A DNA stretch of 34,420 bases from JBFWUM01 sp050247255 (GTDB lineage Bacteria; Acidobacteriota; Vicinamibacteria; Vicinamibacterales; UBA2999), in assembly GCA_050247255.1 (NCBI GenBank), contig JBFWUM010000044.1, positions 1-34,420 of the forward strand, in the 5' to 3' direction. The stretch's first letter is position 1. Each line of letters begins with the position of its first letter. A program made the translations under genes and the position numbers. Positions 10,591 through 17,854 of the stretch are shown piece by piece. The notes beneath the pieces were generated by a model. The model made no database searches and was not told where the DNA came from. It saw only the letters and a program-made list of their open reading frames with translations.

Positions 10591-12506
10591 TGGCCAATCC
10601 CACGACCCCTCCGGGCATGAACCCGCGCGACAAGCGGCCGGGCGAGCGGCGCCCCTTCGGCGCCGGCCGCCGGCCCGGAAGCGCCGTGTGGCTCGTGCTC
10701 GGCTTCCTGGCCGTCATGGCGCTCGCCCAGGCGTGGTTTGCCGTCCCGGGCGGGCGCCAGGTCTCGTACAGCGACTTCAAGCAGGCGGTCCGCGCCGGCC
10801 AGGTGGCCGAGGTGACCGTCGGCGAGCAGACGATCCGCGGCACCTATAGGCGCGAGACCAACGGCGGCGCAACCTTTGCCACGACCCGCATCGAGGATCC
10901 GGCGCTGCTCGAGGAGCTCGACGCGGCCGGGGTGAAGTACACCGGCGAGTTCGTCAGCCGCTGGCTGCCCGAGATCCTCGGCTGGGTCCTCCCGCTCCTG
11001 TTGCTGTTCGCGCTCTGGAGCTTCTTCTTCCGCCGCATGAGCGGCGCCGAAGGCGGCGTCATGTCGTTCGCCCGCAGCAAGCACCGGGTGTTCGCCGAAG
11101 ACGACGTCAAGGTCAGCTTTGCGGACGTCGCCGGCGTCGACGAGGCCGAGCAGGAACTCCGCGAGATCGTCGAGTTCCTGAAGAACCCGCGGAAGTACAC
11201 GACGCTCGGGGGCCGCATTCCCAAGGGTGTGCTGCTCGTCGGCCCCCCGGGCACCGGGAAGACGCTGCTGGCGCGCGCCGTGGCCGGCGAGGCCAAGGTG
11301 CCGTTCTTCAGCCTGAGCGGCTCGGAGTTCGTCGAGATGTTCGTCGGCGTCGGCGCGGCCCGGGTCCGGGATCTCTTCACCCAGGCCGAGGCCAAGGCGC
11401 CGTGCATCATCTTCATCGACGAACTCGACGCGCTCGGCCGTGCCCGCGTGCAGAGCCCGATGGGGTCGCACGAGGAGCGCGAGCAGACCCTCAACCAGCT
11501 GCTCGCCGAAATGGACGGCTTCGACTCGCGCAAGGCGATCATCATCATGGGCGCGACGAACCGGCCGGAGGTGCTCGACCCGGCGCTGCTCCGCCCGGGG
11601 CGGTTCGATCGGCAGGTGCTGGTCGACAAGCCCGACGTGAAGGGGCGCGAGGAGGTGCTGCGCATCCACACGAAGGCCGTGAAGCTCTCCCCTGCCGTAG
11701 ACCTCAAGGTCGTCGCGGCGCGGACCGCCGGCTTCGCCGGCGCCGACCTCGCCAACCTCGTCAACGAGGCGGCGCTGCTCGCGGCGCGCAAGGACAAGAC
11801 ATCAGTGGAGACGGCCGACTTCGACGAGGCGATCGATCGGCTGATCGCCGGCCTCGAGAAGAAGCGCGTGATGAGCGACAAGGAGCGCGAGATCGTCGCC
11901 TATCACGAGTCCGGCCATGCCATCGTCGCCACCGACCTGCCGGGGATGGACCCGGTCCACAAGATCTCGATCGTGCAGCGCGGATTCGGGGCGCTTGGCT
12001 ACACCATGCAGCTGCCGCTCGAGGACCGTTACCTGATGCAGCGGCGTGACCTGCTGCACCAGCTGGCGGTGCTGCTCGGCGGCCGGACCGCCGAGGAGAT
12101 CGCTCTTGGCGAGATCTCCACCGGCGCGCAGAACGACCTGCAGCGCGCCAGCGACATTGCCCGCTCCATGGTCACCGAGTGGGGGATGAGCGACCTGTTG
12201 GGCGCGGTCAATTACGACGGCCACAAGCGCAGCAAGTTCCTCGACATCCCGATCGGCCCCGAGCGCGGCGCCTACGCCGAGGACACGGCCAAGGTGATCG
12301 ACGCCGAGGTCAAGCGGATCATCACCGAGGCCCACAACGAGGCCCGCCGGATCCTGCAGAAGCGTCGCGGCCTGCTCGAGGTCGTCACCCGCAAGCTGCT
12401 CGAGCAGGAGGTGATGGAGGGCGACCAGCTGCGGGCGCTGCTCGGCCCGCCATCGGCGCCGCCGCCGGGCTCCGAACGCACACCTCTGCCGCCCAACGTG
12501 CACTAG
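10590..12506 (+). CDS. ftsH: FtsH ATP-dependent membrane zinc protease
   Basis: FtsH (638 residues) is a membrane-anchored AAA+ metalloprotease that degrades damaged membrane proteins and short-lived regulators. Two membrane segments (about 31-53 and 126-148) flank a short periplasmic domain (FtsH_ext). The AAA+ domain has Walker A GPPGTGKT (about 217), Walker B CIIFIDELD and the second region of homology ATNRPEVLDPALLRPGRFDRQ. The protease zinc motif HESGHA is at about 438. The Pro-rich tail ends at residue 638. The ATG overlaps the clpB TAA by one base (TAATG), so translation is coupled. Placement behind hspR suggests heat-shock control together with clpB, an inference. Confidence 0.97.
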
Positions 12507-12564
12507 GAGACCGGGACTTCAGTCCCGGCGCCCCAGGAGCCCGGGACTTCAGTCCCGGCTGGCG
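12505..12564 (+). repeat. Tandem pair of TTCA-loop palindromes after ftsH
   Basis: CCGGGACTTCAGTCCCGG occurs twice, at 12511-12528 and 12541-12558, each preceded by AGGAG, giving a 30-nt direct period. The first AGGAG overlaps the ftsH stop (TAGGAG). Each is a 7-bp perfect stem around TTCA, like the copies at 2745, 16215 and 31300 but with different stem bases. There is no T-run. They may stabilise or end the hspR operon message. Confidence 0.75.
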
Positions 12565-12587
12565 CCAATCCTGCACTTCGTCTCGCC

Positions 12588-12593
12588 AGGAGG
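12588..12593 (+). promoter_or_regulatory. Shine-Dalgarno fixing the start of the small secreted protein
   Basis: AGGAGG lies 9 nt before the ATG at 12603 but only 3 nt before the GTG at 12597. The ATG is therefore the likely start. Confidence 0.7.
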
Positions 12594-12602
12594 AACGTGC
12601 AC

Positions 12603-13118
12603 ATGAGGTCTCGTATTCTTGCGGCGGCCGTCGCGCTCGCGCTGGCGCCGGCTGCGCTCGCGGCGGCGCAGGATCGCCCCGCCGACTCGAAGGAACAGCA
12701 GATCACCCTGCGCGGCTGCGTCGTGCCCGCCGAGAACGACACCTACGTGATGACGAACGTAGTGGAGTCGCCTGGCGCGAGTGGCACGACGATGCCGGCG
12801 GTGGCACACGGCCGGCGCGTCATGTTCTGGCTGAAGAACGATGACGAGGTCAGGGACCATAAGAACCAGATGGTGGAAGTCAGCGGCAAGGTCTCGGACC
12901 TCGAGGAATCGGAGATCGAGCTCAAGGCCGGCGAATACAAGGACGGCGGGCTCCTGGTTGAATTCGAGGGTCCCGGCCGCGATGTCGTGGCCTCCAACGC
13001 CGACGTCGGCGCCGCGGTCGGCACCGCCGGACGGCAGCCGGAAGAGAACGACATCAAGACCTACCTGGCCGAAGTCGACGTGACGTCGGTCAAGGCGCTC
13101 GGCGCGGCGTGTAACTAG
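12603..13118 (+). CDS. Small secreted protein of unknown function
   Basis: This 171-residue protein starts at ATG 12603, set by an AGGAGG 9 nt upstream. Residues about 1-24 form a Sec signal peptide (RSRILAAAVALALAPAALAAAQ). The mature part has ITLRGCVVPAENDTYVMTNV, a pattern seen in small exported acidobacterial proteins (LxGCV followed by YxLT), then a beta-rich stretch with MVEVSGKVSDLEESEIELK that resembles an OB-like or copper-resistance-type beta sheet. Two cysteines remain after the signal (in RGCVV and at the C-terminal AACN) and might form a disulphide. No catalytic motif is visible. Its stop TAG is also part of a TAGAAT box for the next gene. I do not recognise the family with certainty. 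Confidence 0.7.
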   Translation: MRSRILAAAVALALAPAALAAAQDRPADSKEQQITLRGCVVPAENDTYVMTNVVESPGASGTTMPAVAHGRRVMFWLKNDDEVRDHKNQMVEVSGKVSDLEESEIELKAGEYKDGGLLVEFEGPGRDVVASNADVGAAVGTAGRQPEENDIKTYLAEVDVTSVKALGAACN

Positions 13119-13121
13119 AAT
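13116..13121 (+). promoter_or_regulatory. Candidate leaderless -10 box for the beta-barrel gene
   Basis: TAGAAT begins with the stop codon TAG of the upstream gene and ends 7 nt before the GTG at 13129. A weak GAGGG lies between, so a leadered start remains possible. Confidence 0.35.
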
Positions 13122-13128
13122 AGAGGGC

Positions 13129-13770
13129 GTGCGCACTGCCGCCCTCCTCGTCGCTCTATTGGTGTGCGCTGGTGAAGCCCGCGCCGAGTGGTTCCTCGGC
13201 GCCTTCACCGGCGCCTCGCATACCGGCTCCAACACGCTGACGATCAGCGGGCCGGCGACCCAGCTGGCGATCGGCCCGGTGGACTACCGGAGCGAGCCGT
13301 TCACCTCTCCCATCTACTACGGCGCGTCGGTTGGCTGGACGCCGGCGGGCCGCCGCCTGGGTGTCGAAGGCGAGTGGACGCATACCAAGGCGCGCGCAAC
13401 GACCGGGTCCGGGCTGCTGACGCGCTTCGATCAATCGCACGGCTTGAACTTCGTCCTGGCCAGCGCCGTCTACCGCTACCCCGTTGCCAACGGACGCCTG
13501 CGGCTGGTCGCCCGGGCTGGCGGCGGCTTCACGCTGCCGCACGTGGAAGGCACCTTCAACGGCAGTCACACCGAGTCGTACCAGTACGGCGGGCTGGCGT
13601 GGCAGGCGGGCGCTGGCGTCGAGCTGTCGCTCTGGCGGGGGCTGTCGGCGATGGCCGGCGGCCGCTTCACGCGCACCGCCGAGACGCTCGACGTCGGCGG
13701 CGTGCAGGTGGACGGGACCTTCAACACGGCGCACGTCGACTTCGGGATCGGCTGGCGCTTCGGACGATAA
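13129..13770 (+). CDS. Outer-membrane beta-barrel protein, function unknown
   Basis: This 213-residue protein begins with a signal peptide (MRTAALLVALLVCAGEARA; start GTG at 13129). The rest alternates short aromatic and Gly-rich beta strands: EWFLGAFTGASHTG, PIYYGASVGWTP, LGVEGEWTHTKA, LNFVLASAVYRYP, LRLVARAGGGFTLP, YGGLAWQAGAGVELSL, LSAMAGGRFTRTAE, and a final HVDFGIGWRFGR. That is the pattern of an eight-strand-class outer-membrane barrel (OmpA- or PagL-like size), ending near the C-terminus with aromatic-rich strands. No catalytic residues of PagL or PagP can be assigned. It lies 2 nt before the DACNV-like gene; a functional link is unproven. Confidence 0.7.
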   Translation: MRTAALLVALLVCAGEARAEWFLGAFTGASHTGSNTLTISGPATQLAIGPVDYRSEPFTSPIYYGASVGWTPAGRRLGVEGEWTHTKARATTGSGLLTRFDQSHGLNFVLASAVYRYPVANGRLRLVARAGGGFTLPHVEGTFNGSHTESYQYGGLAWQAGAGVELSLWRGLSAMAGGRFTRTAETLDVGGVQVDGTFNTAHVDFGIGWRFGR

Positions 13771-13772
13771 GC

Positions 13773-14849
13773 GTGTTGGACGGCTACAGCCTCGCCCACG
13801 TCGCGGCGCCGAAGATCGCCGACCATCTCGCCCAGCACCGCCGCAACCAGCCGGCGCAGGAGCGGTCGCCCGATATCCTGCTGCCCGACGCGGCGACCAT
13901 CGAAACGTTGCTCGACGCGGCCTTCTGGGCCAGCCTGCGCCGCGAGGAAGGGTACGTGCCGAAGATCTCCCTGGCCTGGCTGCCGGCGACGCCGGACGTG
14001 AACCCCTTGCTCTTCGCCTCGCCGCTCACGCTCGATTCGGCGCGGCTCGCCAAGCTGGCGCCGGCGGTCGAACGTCCCGGCATCCACCTGGGTGTCTGGG
14101 AAGGACGCGTGTGGGGCACGACGCGTCACATCCCGCCTTTCTGTCTCGTCGTCGAAGTGCTGGCGCCCGGGCTGCTCGTGGTCAAGCACCGGCCGCGCGT
14201 CGAGTCGCCAAAGTTCGTAAACGTCGCGGTCATTGAAGCCGACCGCGTGAAGATCGTCGACGAAGGCGCGTCCGCCATCGTCGACTGCCCTGCCCTGCTG
14301 ACGTCACTGCTCGGCTTCGAGACGCCCGGCGCGAGCCGCACCAACACGCTGATCCAGATCGCGATCTCGATGCGCCGCCACGGCCGCGGCGGCGCCCTCA
14401 TCGTCGTGCCGGCCGACACCGACGGCTGGCAGCAGTCGATCGTTCAGCCGATTTCCTATGCGGTGAACCCCGCATTCTCGGATCCGGACTGGACGTCGGA
14501 CCGCCCGCGAGCCGTCGACGCGCTGGCCGGGCTCACCGCCGTGGACGGCGCGACCATCATCACCGATCGCTACGAGCTGCTGGCGTTCGGCGCCAAGATT
14601 CGCCGCAAGACCGGCGGCGAGTCGGTGGAACAGCTGATTGTCACCGAGCCGATCGAGGGGAGCGTGGCGGAGCGGCTGCATCCCGTGCAGCTCGGCGGAA
14701 CCCGCCATCTTTCGGCGGCGCAGTTCGTGAAGGATCAGCACGACGCGCTGGCCCTCGTCGCCTCGCAGGACGGCCACTTCACCATCTTCGCGTGGTCGCC
14801 CTGGGAGGAAACGGTGCACGCGCACCGCATCGAAGCGCTGCTCCTCTAG
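13773..14849 (+). CDS. Diadenylate-cyclase-like protein (probable DACNV-type sensor)
   Basis: The open frame extends far upstream, but there it only shadows the barrel gene; GTG 13773, 2 nt after the barrel stop, is the likely start (358 residues, no signal peptide). The C-terminal half resembles the DisA/DAC nucleotidyltransferase fold. DGATIITDRYELLAFGAKI matches the DGA motif (D258-G259-A260), and GGTRHLSAAQFVKDQHDALALVASQDGHF matches the region of the RHR motif. The third residue is Leu (R311-H312-L313), so c-di-AMP synthesis is doubtful. RTNTLIQIAISMRRHGRGGALIVVP in the middle resembles, from memory, the DACNV group of predicted nucleotide sensors. Its stop overlaps that of the convergent dehydrogenase gene (CTAG). 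Confidence 0.6.
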   Translation: MLDGYSLAHVAAPKIADHLAQHRRNQPAQERSPDILLPDAATIETLLDAAFWASLRREEGYVPKISLAWLPATPDVNPLLFASPLTLDSARLAKLAPAVERPGIHLGVWEGRVWGTTRHIPPFCLVVEVLAPGLLVVKHRPRVESPKFVNVAVIEADRVKIVDEGASAIVDCPALLTSLLGFETPGASRTNTLIQIAISMRRHGRGGALIVVPADTDGWQQSIVQPISYAVNPAFSDPDWTSDRPRAVDALAGLTAVDGATIITDRYELLAFGAKIRRKTGGESVEQLIVTEPIEGSVAERLHPVQLGGTRHLSAAQFVKDQHDALALVASQDGHFTIFAWSPWEETVHAHRIEALLL

Positions 14850-16201
14850 CTGAAGGTAATCACCGACGAGATCGTCGTCCGGTCGGAGGCGGCCTGGATC
14901 GCCTCCTTCGCGCGGTCGAGCGGATACAGCGCCGTCGCCAGCGCCCTGGCGTTGAACTGGCCTGTCTCGACCAGCCGCGCGAAGCGCTGCATGTCGCGCA
15001 GCCCGTTCACCCCGTTCATGTTGCCGGGATGATGGTGCTTGGCGCCGTTCGACCACTGCCCTGCCGGCACGGTGAAGTTGCCACGCTGACCCACGCTGAC
15101 CGTCGTCACGTGACCGGCCGATGAGCACATGTCCCACGCCTGACGCAGCGGCACGAGCCCCGTCGGGTCGGGCCCGGCCTCCGCCACCGGCGGGAAGCGA
15201 TCGCCGCCCACGGCCTCGATCACAAAATCGGGCCCCATGTTGTTGCCGGCGGGATTCCAGTCGCGGCCTCCGGCGAACTTCCGGTCGAACGGGAACCCGC
15301 ACATCTCACGCACCTTGCGCACCAGGCCGTCGCCTTCGACGTTGGGGTCGAGCGCCATGGTCGCGCCAAGGGTGAGCGCCAGTTCGCGGCGGGCGCGGAT
15401 CGGATCGATCGCGATGATCTGGGATGCGCCCTTGATGCGCGCGCCCTGGATGGCACTCAGGCCGACGGGGCCGCAGCCGAGCACAACAACGTCCGAGGCT
15501 GGCTCGACGGGCGCCACACCGAACACGGTGCCGAGCCCGCACGCGCCGACGCAGCCGAGCATCGACAGTTCGACAGACGACACGCCCGCGGCCGTCGGCA
15601 CCGGCATGCAGTACCACTCGTAGGGGATCATCAGCTCGGCGAATCCCCCCTCGTTGTTGTGCTGCACGACGTCGCTGCCACCGGGCAGCGTGCCGATCGG
15701 CAGCATCGGGTTGCCGGCGTTCGGCAGCATCTGGCAGCGGTCCGGCCGGCCGCGGAGGCAGGTATAGCACTGGCCGCAGTACGGCGTGTTGGCAACGATG
15801 ACGCGGTCGCCGACGCGGACGCGGCGCACGCGCGCGCCGATCGCCTCGACGATGCCGACGGCGCCGTGGCCGAGGATGCGCGCGGGCTGGTAATTGGCCA
15901 CCGCCTGCCCGACGATGGTGTAGCAGCACTGGCAGGCCTCGGTCCGGACGACGACGCGGTCATCGTCCAGGGCGCGCATCGTGACGGTCTGGACGGAAGC
16001 GTTTGACGCCTGGATGGACGTGCCAGGCTGGTTGGCGCCGACGACAAACGCGCGGAACCGCCGCCCGGCCTGCGCGCCGGTCGCCACCGCCGGCGCCTGC
16101 GCGAGCGCGACGCCGCCCCCGAGCAAGGTTGCCGCCGCTCCGCTGCCCGCGGCGGCGGCCGCCTTCAACGCACTGCGACGGGTCACTCTCCGTTTAGCCA
16201 T
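14846..16201 (-). CDS. Tat-exported zinc-dependent alcohol dehydrogenase-like protein
   Basis: This 451-residue medium-chain dehydrogenase has a twin-arginine signal (KRRVTRRSALKAAAAAG, cleavage probably after VALAQA). The catalytic domain shows the first zinc Cys in TEACQCCY, a GHGAVG in place of the usual GHEGAG, the structural zinc lobe with four Cys (CGQCYTCLRGRPDRC) and a further Cys in LGCVGACGLG. The Rossmann motif is VVLGCGPVGLSAIQ with acidic IAIDP, favouring NAD(H). Export of an NAD enzyme is unusual; Tat would carry the folded, cofactor-loaded form. AAGGAG lies just before the ATG, directly behind a TTCA-loop palindrome. It is the third gene of a minus-strand row with SnoaL-like and FAH-like genes. 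The substrate is unknown. Confidence 0.85.
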   Translation of the reverse strand: MAKRRVTRRSALKAAAAAGSGAAATLLGGGVALAQAPAVATGAQAGRRFRAFVVGANQPGTSIQASNASVQTVTMRALDDDRVVVRTEACQCCYTIVGQAVANYQPARILGHGAVGIVEAIGARVRRVRVGDRVIVANTPYCGQCYTCLRGRPDRCQMLPNAGNPMLPIGTLPGGSDVVQHNNEGGFAELMIPYEWYCMPVPTAAGVSSVELSMLGCVGACGLGTVFGVAPVEPASDVVVLGCGPVGLSAIQGARIKGASQIIAIDPIRARRELALTLGATMALDPNVEGDGLVRKVREMCGFPFDRKFAGGRDWNPAGNNMGPDFVIEAVGGDRFPPVAEAGPDPTGLVPLRQAWDMCSSAGHVTTVSVGQRGNFTVPAGQWSNGAKHHHPGNMNGVNGLRDMQRFARLVETGQFNARALATALYPLDRAKEAIQAASDRTTISSVITFS

Positions 16202-16214
16202 CGCGTCTCCTTGG

Positions 16215-16230
16215 TCCGGCTGAAGCCGGA
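16215..16230 (-). repeat. TTCA-loop palindrome, short-stem copy
   Basis: On the minus strand TCCGGCTTCAGCCGGA is a 6-bp perfect stem around TTCA, preceded by GCGTAGTC and followed by the Shine-Dalgarno of the dehydrogenase gene. It shares the C-TTCA-G core and the GTAG flank with the copy at 31300-31317 but has a different stem. Confidence 0.7.
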
Positions 16231-16241
16231 GACTACGCCTG

Positions 16242-16667
16242 TCAGGCCGATGTCGCCTTCAGTACCCCGATCTGCACGAGGACCCCAGTGAGGTCGTAGA
16301 CGCGGCGTTCATAGAGGATCTCGCCGTCCCCGATCCGGCAGACGATCGCCACCGGAATACTGAACGGCCGGCCGTTCGGGGGCAACCCCATGAAGCCGCC
16401 GGTATAGCTGCCGCCAAACTGCCCAATTTGCGCCACGAGCTCACCGTCGACGATCAGGTGCTGGCGTTCCCACGAGACATCGGGAAACGCGTCGAACAGC
16501 GCCTGATGGATCTTCGTCAGCGCCTGGCGGCCGCGGACCGTTCCCGCGGCCAGCGGGCTCTCCACCTGGGCGTCGAGGGCATACAGTTGCGCCAGTCCCG
16601 CCGCGTCGTGCTGGTTGAACAGCGCCTCACGACGGTGAAACAGCGCGTCGATTTCGTTCCGGGTCAT
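16242..16667 (-). CDS. SnoaL-like / NTF2-superfamily protein (ester cyclase-like)
   Basis: This 141-residue protein has the single-domain cone fold pattern of the SnoaL polyketide-cyclase-like group. The N-terminal helix has ALFHRREALFNQHDAAGLAQLYALDAQVESPLA, followed by GRQALTKIHQALFDAFPDVSWERQHLIVDGELVAQIGQFGGSYTG and then GLPPNGRPFSIPVAIVCRIGDGEILYERRVYDLTG. The FPDV, G-PPTG-like and I-DGKI-like signatures are typical of the ester cyclase branch. Members either cyclise polyketides or are uncharacterised small-molecule-binding enzymes. There is no signal peptide, whereas its two neighbours are exported. It begins 20 nt after the FAH-like stop and probably shares its message. Confidence 0.8.
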   Translation of the reverse strand: MTRNEIDALFHRREALFNQHDAAGLAQLYALDAQVESPLAAGTVRGRQALTKIHQALFDAFPDVSWERQHLIVDGELVAQIGQFGGSYTGGFMGLPPNGRPFSIPVAIVCRIGDGEILYERRVYDLTGVLVQIGVLKATSA

Positions 16668-16687
16668 AACCTATTAGACCCCGGAAT

Positions 16688-17800
16688 TCACCTCGCGCCG
16701 GCGCCCACCACCGGGTTCGACAGCGTGCCGATACCCTCATACGTGCAGGCCATCTGATCGCCCGCCTTCAACAGGATGGGCGGCGTGCGCGCCGAGCCCG
16801 ACCCGGGCACCGTTCCCGTCGCGATCACGTCGCCGGGCCGGAGCGTCAGGATGGCCGTCGCATAGGCCACCTGCTCCGGGATGGTGTGAATCATCTGGTT
16901 CGTGCTCCCCTCCTGCAGCACCTCGCCGTTGAGCGCGAAGCGGATCTGGAGGCTGCCGGCATCCGGCACGAACTCCTTCGGCGTGATGAACGGACCCATC
17001 GGCGCAAAGGTGTCGTGGTTCTTCGTCACCAACCAGTCGGATCCGTAGCGGGTATCGCCGCGGCCGCCGCGGTCGGACATGTCGTTTTCGAGGGTGTAGC
17101 CGAAGACGTAGTCCATGGCCCGCTCCATCGGCACCGCCGTCGCCGGCCGGCCCATGACGACGCCGAGCTCGCACTCCCACTCGATGCGATCGCGCCTCGG
17201 CGGCAGCCGCACCGCCTCGCCATGCGCGACGATCGCGGCCGGCGCCTTCAGGAACATGAAGGGATTCCAGCGGGGATCGTCCGCGCGCCTCTCCCAGATG
17301 CCGGGGGCGCTCGTGGTCCCCGGCAGCGCGCCGCCGGCGGTCGGGGCCGTCTGGCCCGGCGATCCGTCCCGCACCCGCGCCATCTCGATGTCGTGCTCGC
17401 GGTAGTTCACCGCCACGTTCATCATCGTTGTCGGATACATGATGGGCGGCAGGACCTTCACGGCCGTCAAGGCGTGCACGTAGGCCGGCGGCTGCATGGT
17501 GAGGTCCCGGCGAACCGAGCGGACGATCTCCACGATGCGGTCGCGGATGCCGCCGTCGTACGCGGCAATCAGCGCTTTCATGTCGGCCGGGGCCGGCAGG
17601 CGCGAGGGCGGCGTGACCGCCGCGTGGGCCGCCGCGAGATCGATCACCAGTCGTTCGTCGAGAACGACTCCAAGGAAGGGCGTGCCGTTCCGTTCGAAGG
17701 TGCCCAGCTTGAACGCCGGCGCCTGCCCCTGCGCCGACCCGGTCAGGACCACTCCCGTCACCACCAGCGCACAGGCCAGGGACCGCAGCAAGGTGCTCAT
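16688..17800 (-). CDS. Exported fumarylacetoacetate hydrolase (FAH) family protein
   Basis: The start at 17800 is set by GGAGGAG on the minus strand (17803-17809) and opens a signal peptide (LLRSLACALVVTGVVLTGSAQG); an upstream extension of the frame is spurious. The 370-residue protein has an N-terminal FAH-like beta domain (APAFKLGTFERNGTPFLGVVLDERLVIDL) and the catalytic FAH domain with the acidic metal site in EWECELGVVMGR and ENDMSDR, plus LRPGDVIATGTVPGSG near the end. FAH enzymes cleave or isomerise beta-dicarbonyl acids in aromatic degradation and normally act in the cytoplasm, so the signal peptide is odd. It lies upstream of the SnoaL and Tat-dehydrogenase genes and is divergent from the aminotransferase gene. 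Confidence 0.85.
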   Translation of the reverse strand: MSTLLRSLACALVVTGVVLTGSAQGQAPAFKLGTFERNGTPFLGVVLDERLVIDLAAAHAAVTPPSRLPAPADMKALIAAYDGGIRDRIVEIVRSVRRDLTMQPPAYVHALTAVKVLPPIMYPTTMMNVAVNYREHDIEMARVRDGSPGQTAPTAGGALPGTTSAPGIWERRADDPRWNPFMFLKAPAAIVAHGEAVRLPPRRDRIEWECELGVVMGRPATAVPMERAMDYVFGYTLENDMSDRGGRGDTRYGSDWLVTKNHDTFAPMGPFITPKEFVPDAGSLQIRFALNGEVLQEGSTNQMIHTIPEQVAYATAILTLRPGDVIATGTVPGSGSARTPPILLKAGDQMACTYEGIGTLSNPVVGAGAR

Positions 17801-17843
17801 CGCTCCTCCAGGCCGCGAATTATATGCGCCAGCCCGCGGCGGT

Positions 17844-17849
17844 GATAAT
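17844..17849 (+). promoter_or_regulatory. Candidate leaderless -10 box for the class V aminotransferase gene
   Basis: GATAAT, extended as TGATAAT, lies 5 nt before the GTG at 17855, and no Shine-Dalgarno is present. It sits in the 54-nt divergent spacer with the FAH gene. Confidence 0.4.
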
Positions 17850-17854
17850 GAGTT

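Noticed and set aside
12505..12564. Minimal CRISPR-like array (two direct repeats of 30-nt period).
   Set aside because: Only two copies, no spacers of proper length, no cas genes. The repeat is a palindrome pair.
12505..12564. Intrinsic terminator after ftsH.
   Set aside because: The stems are good but no T-run follows either hairpin, so a standard Rho-independent terminator is not supported.
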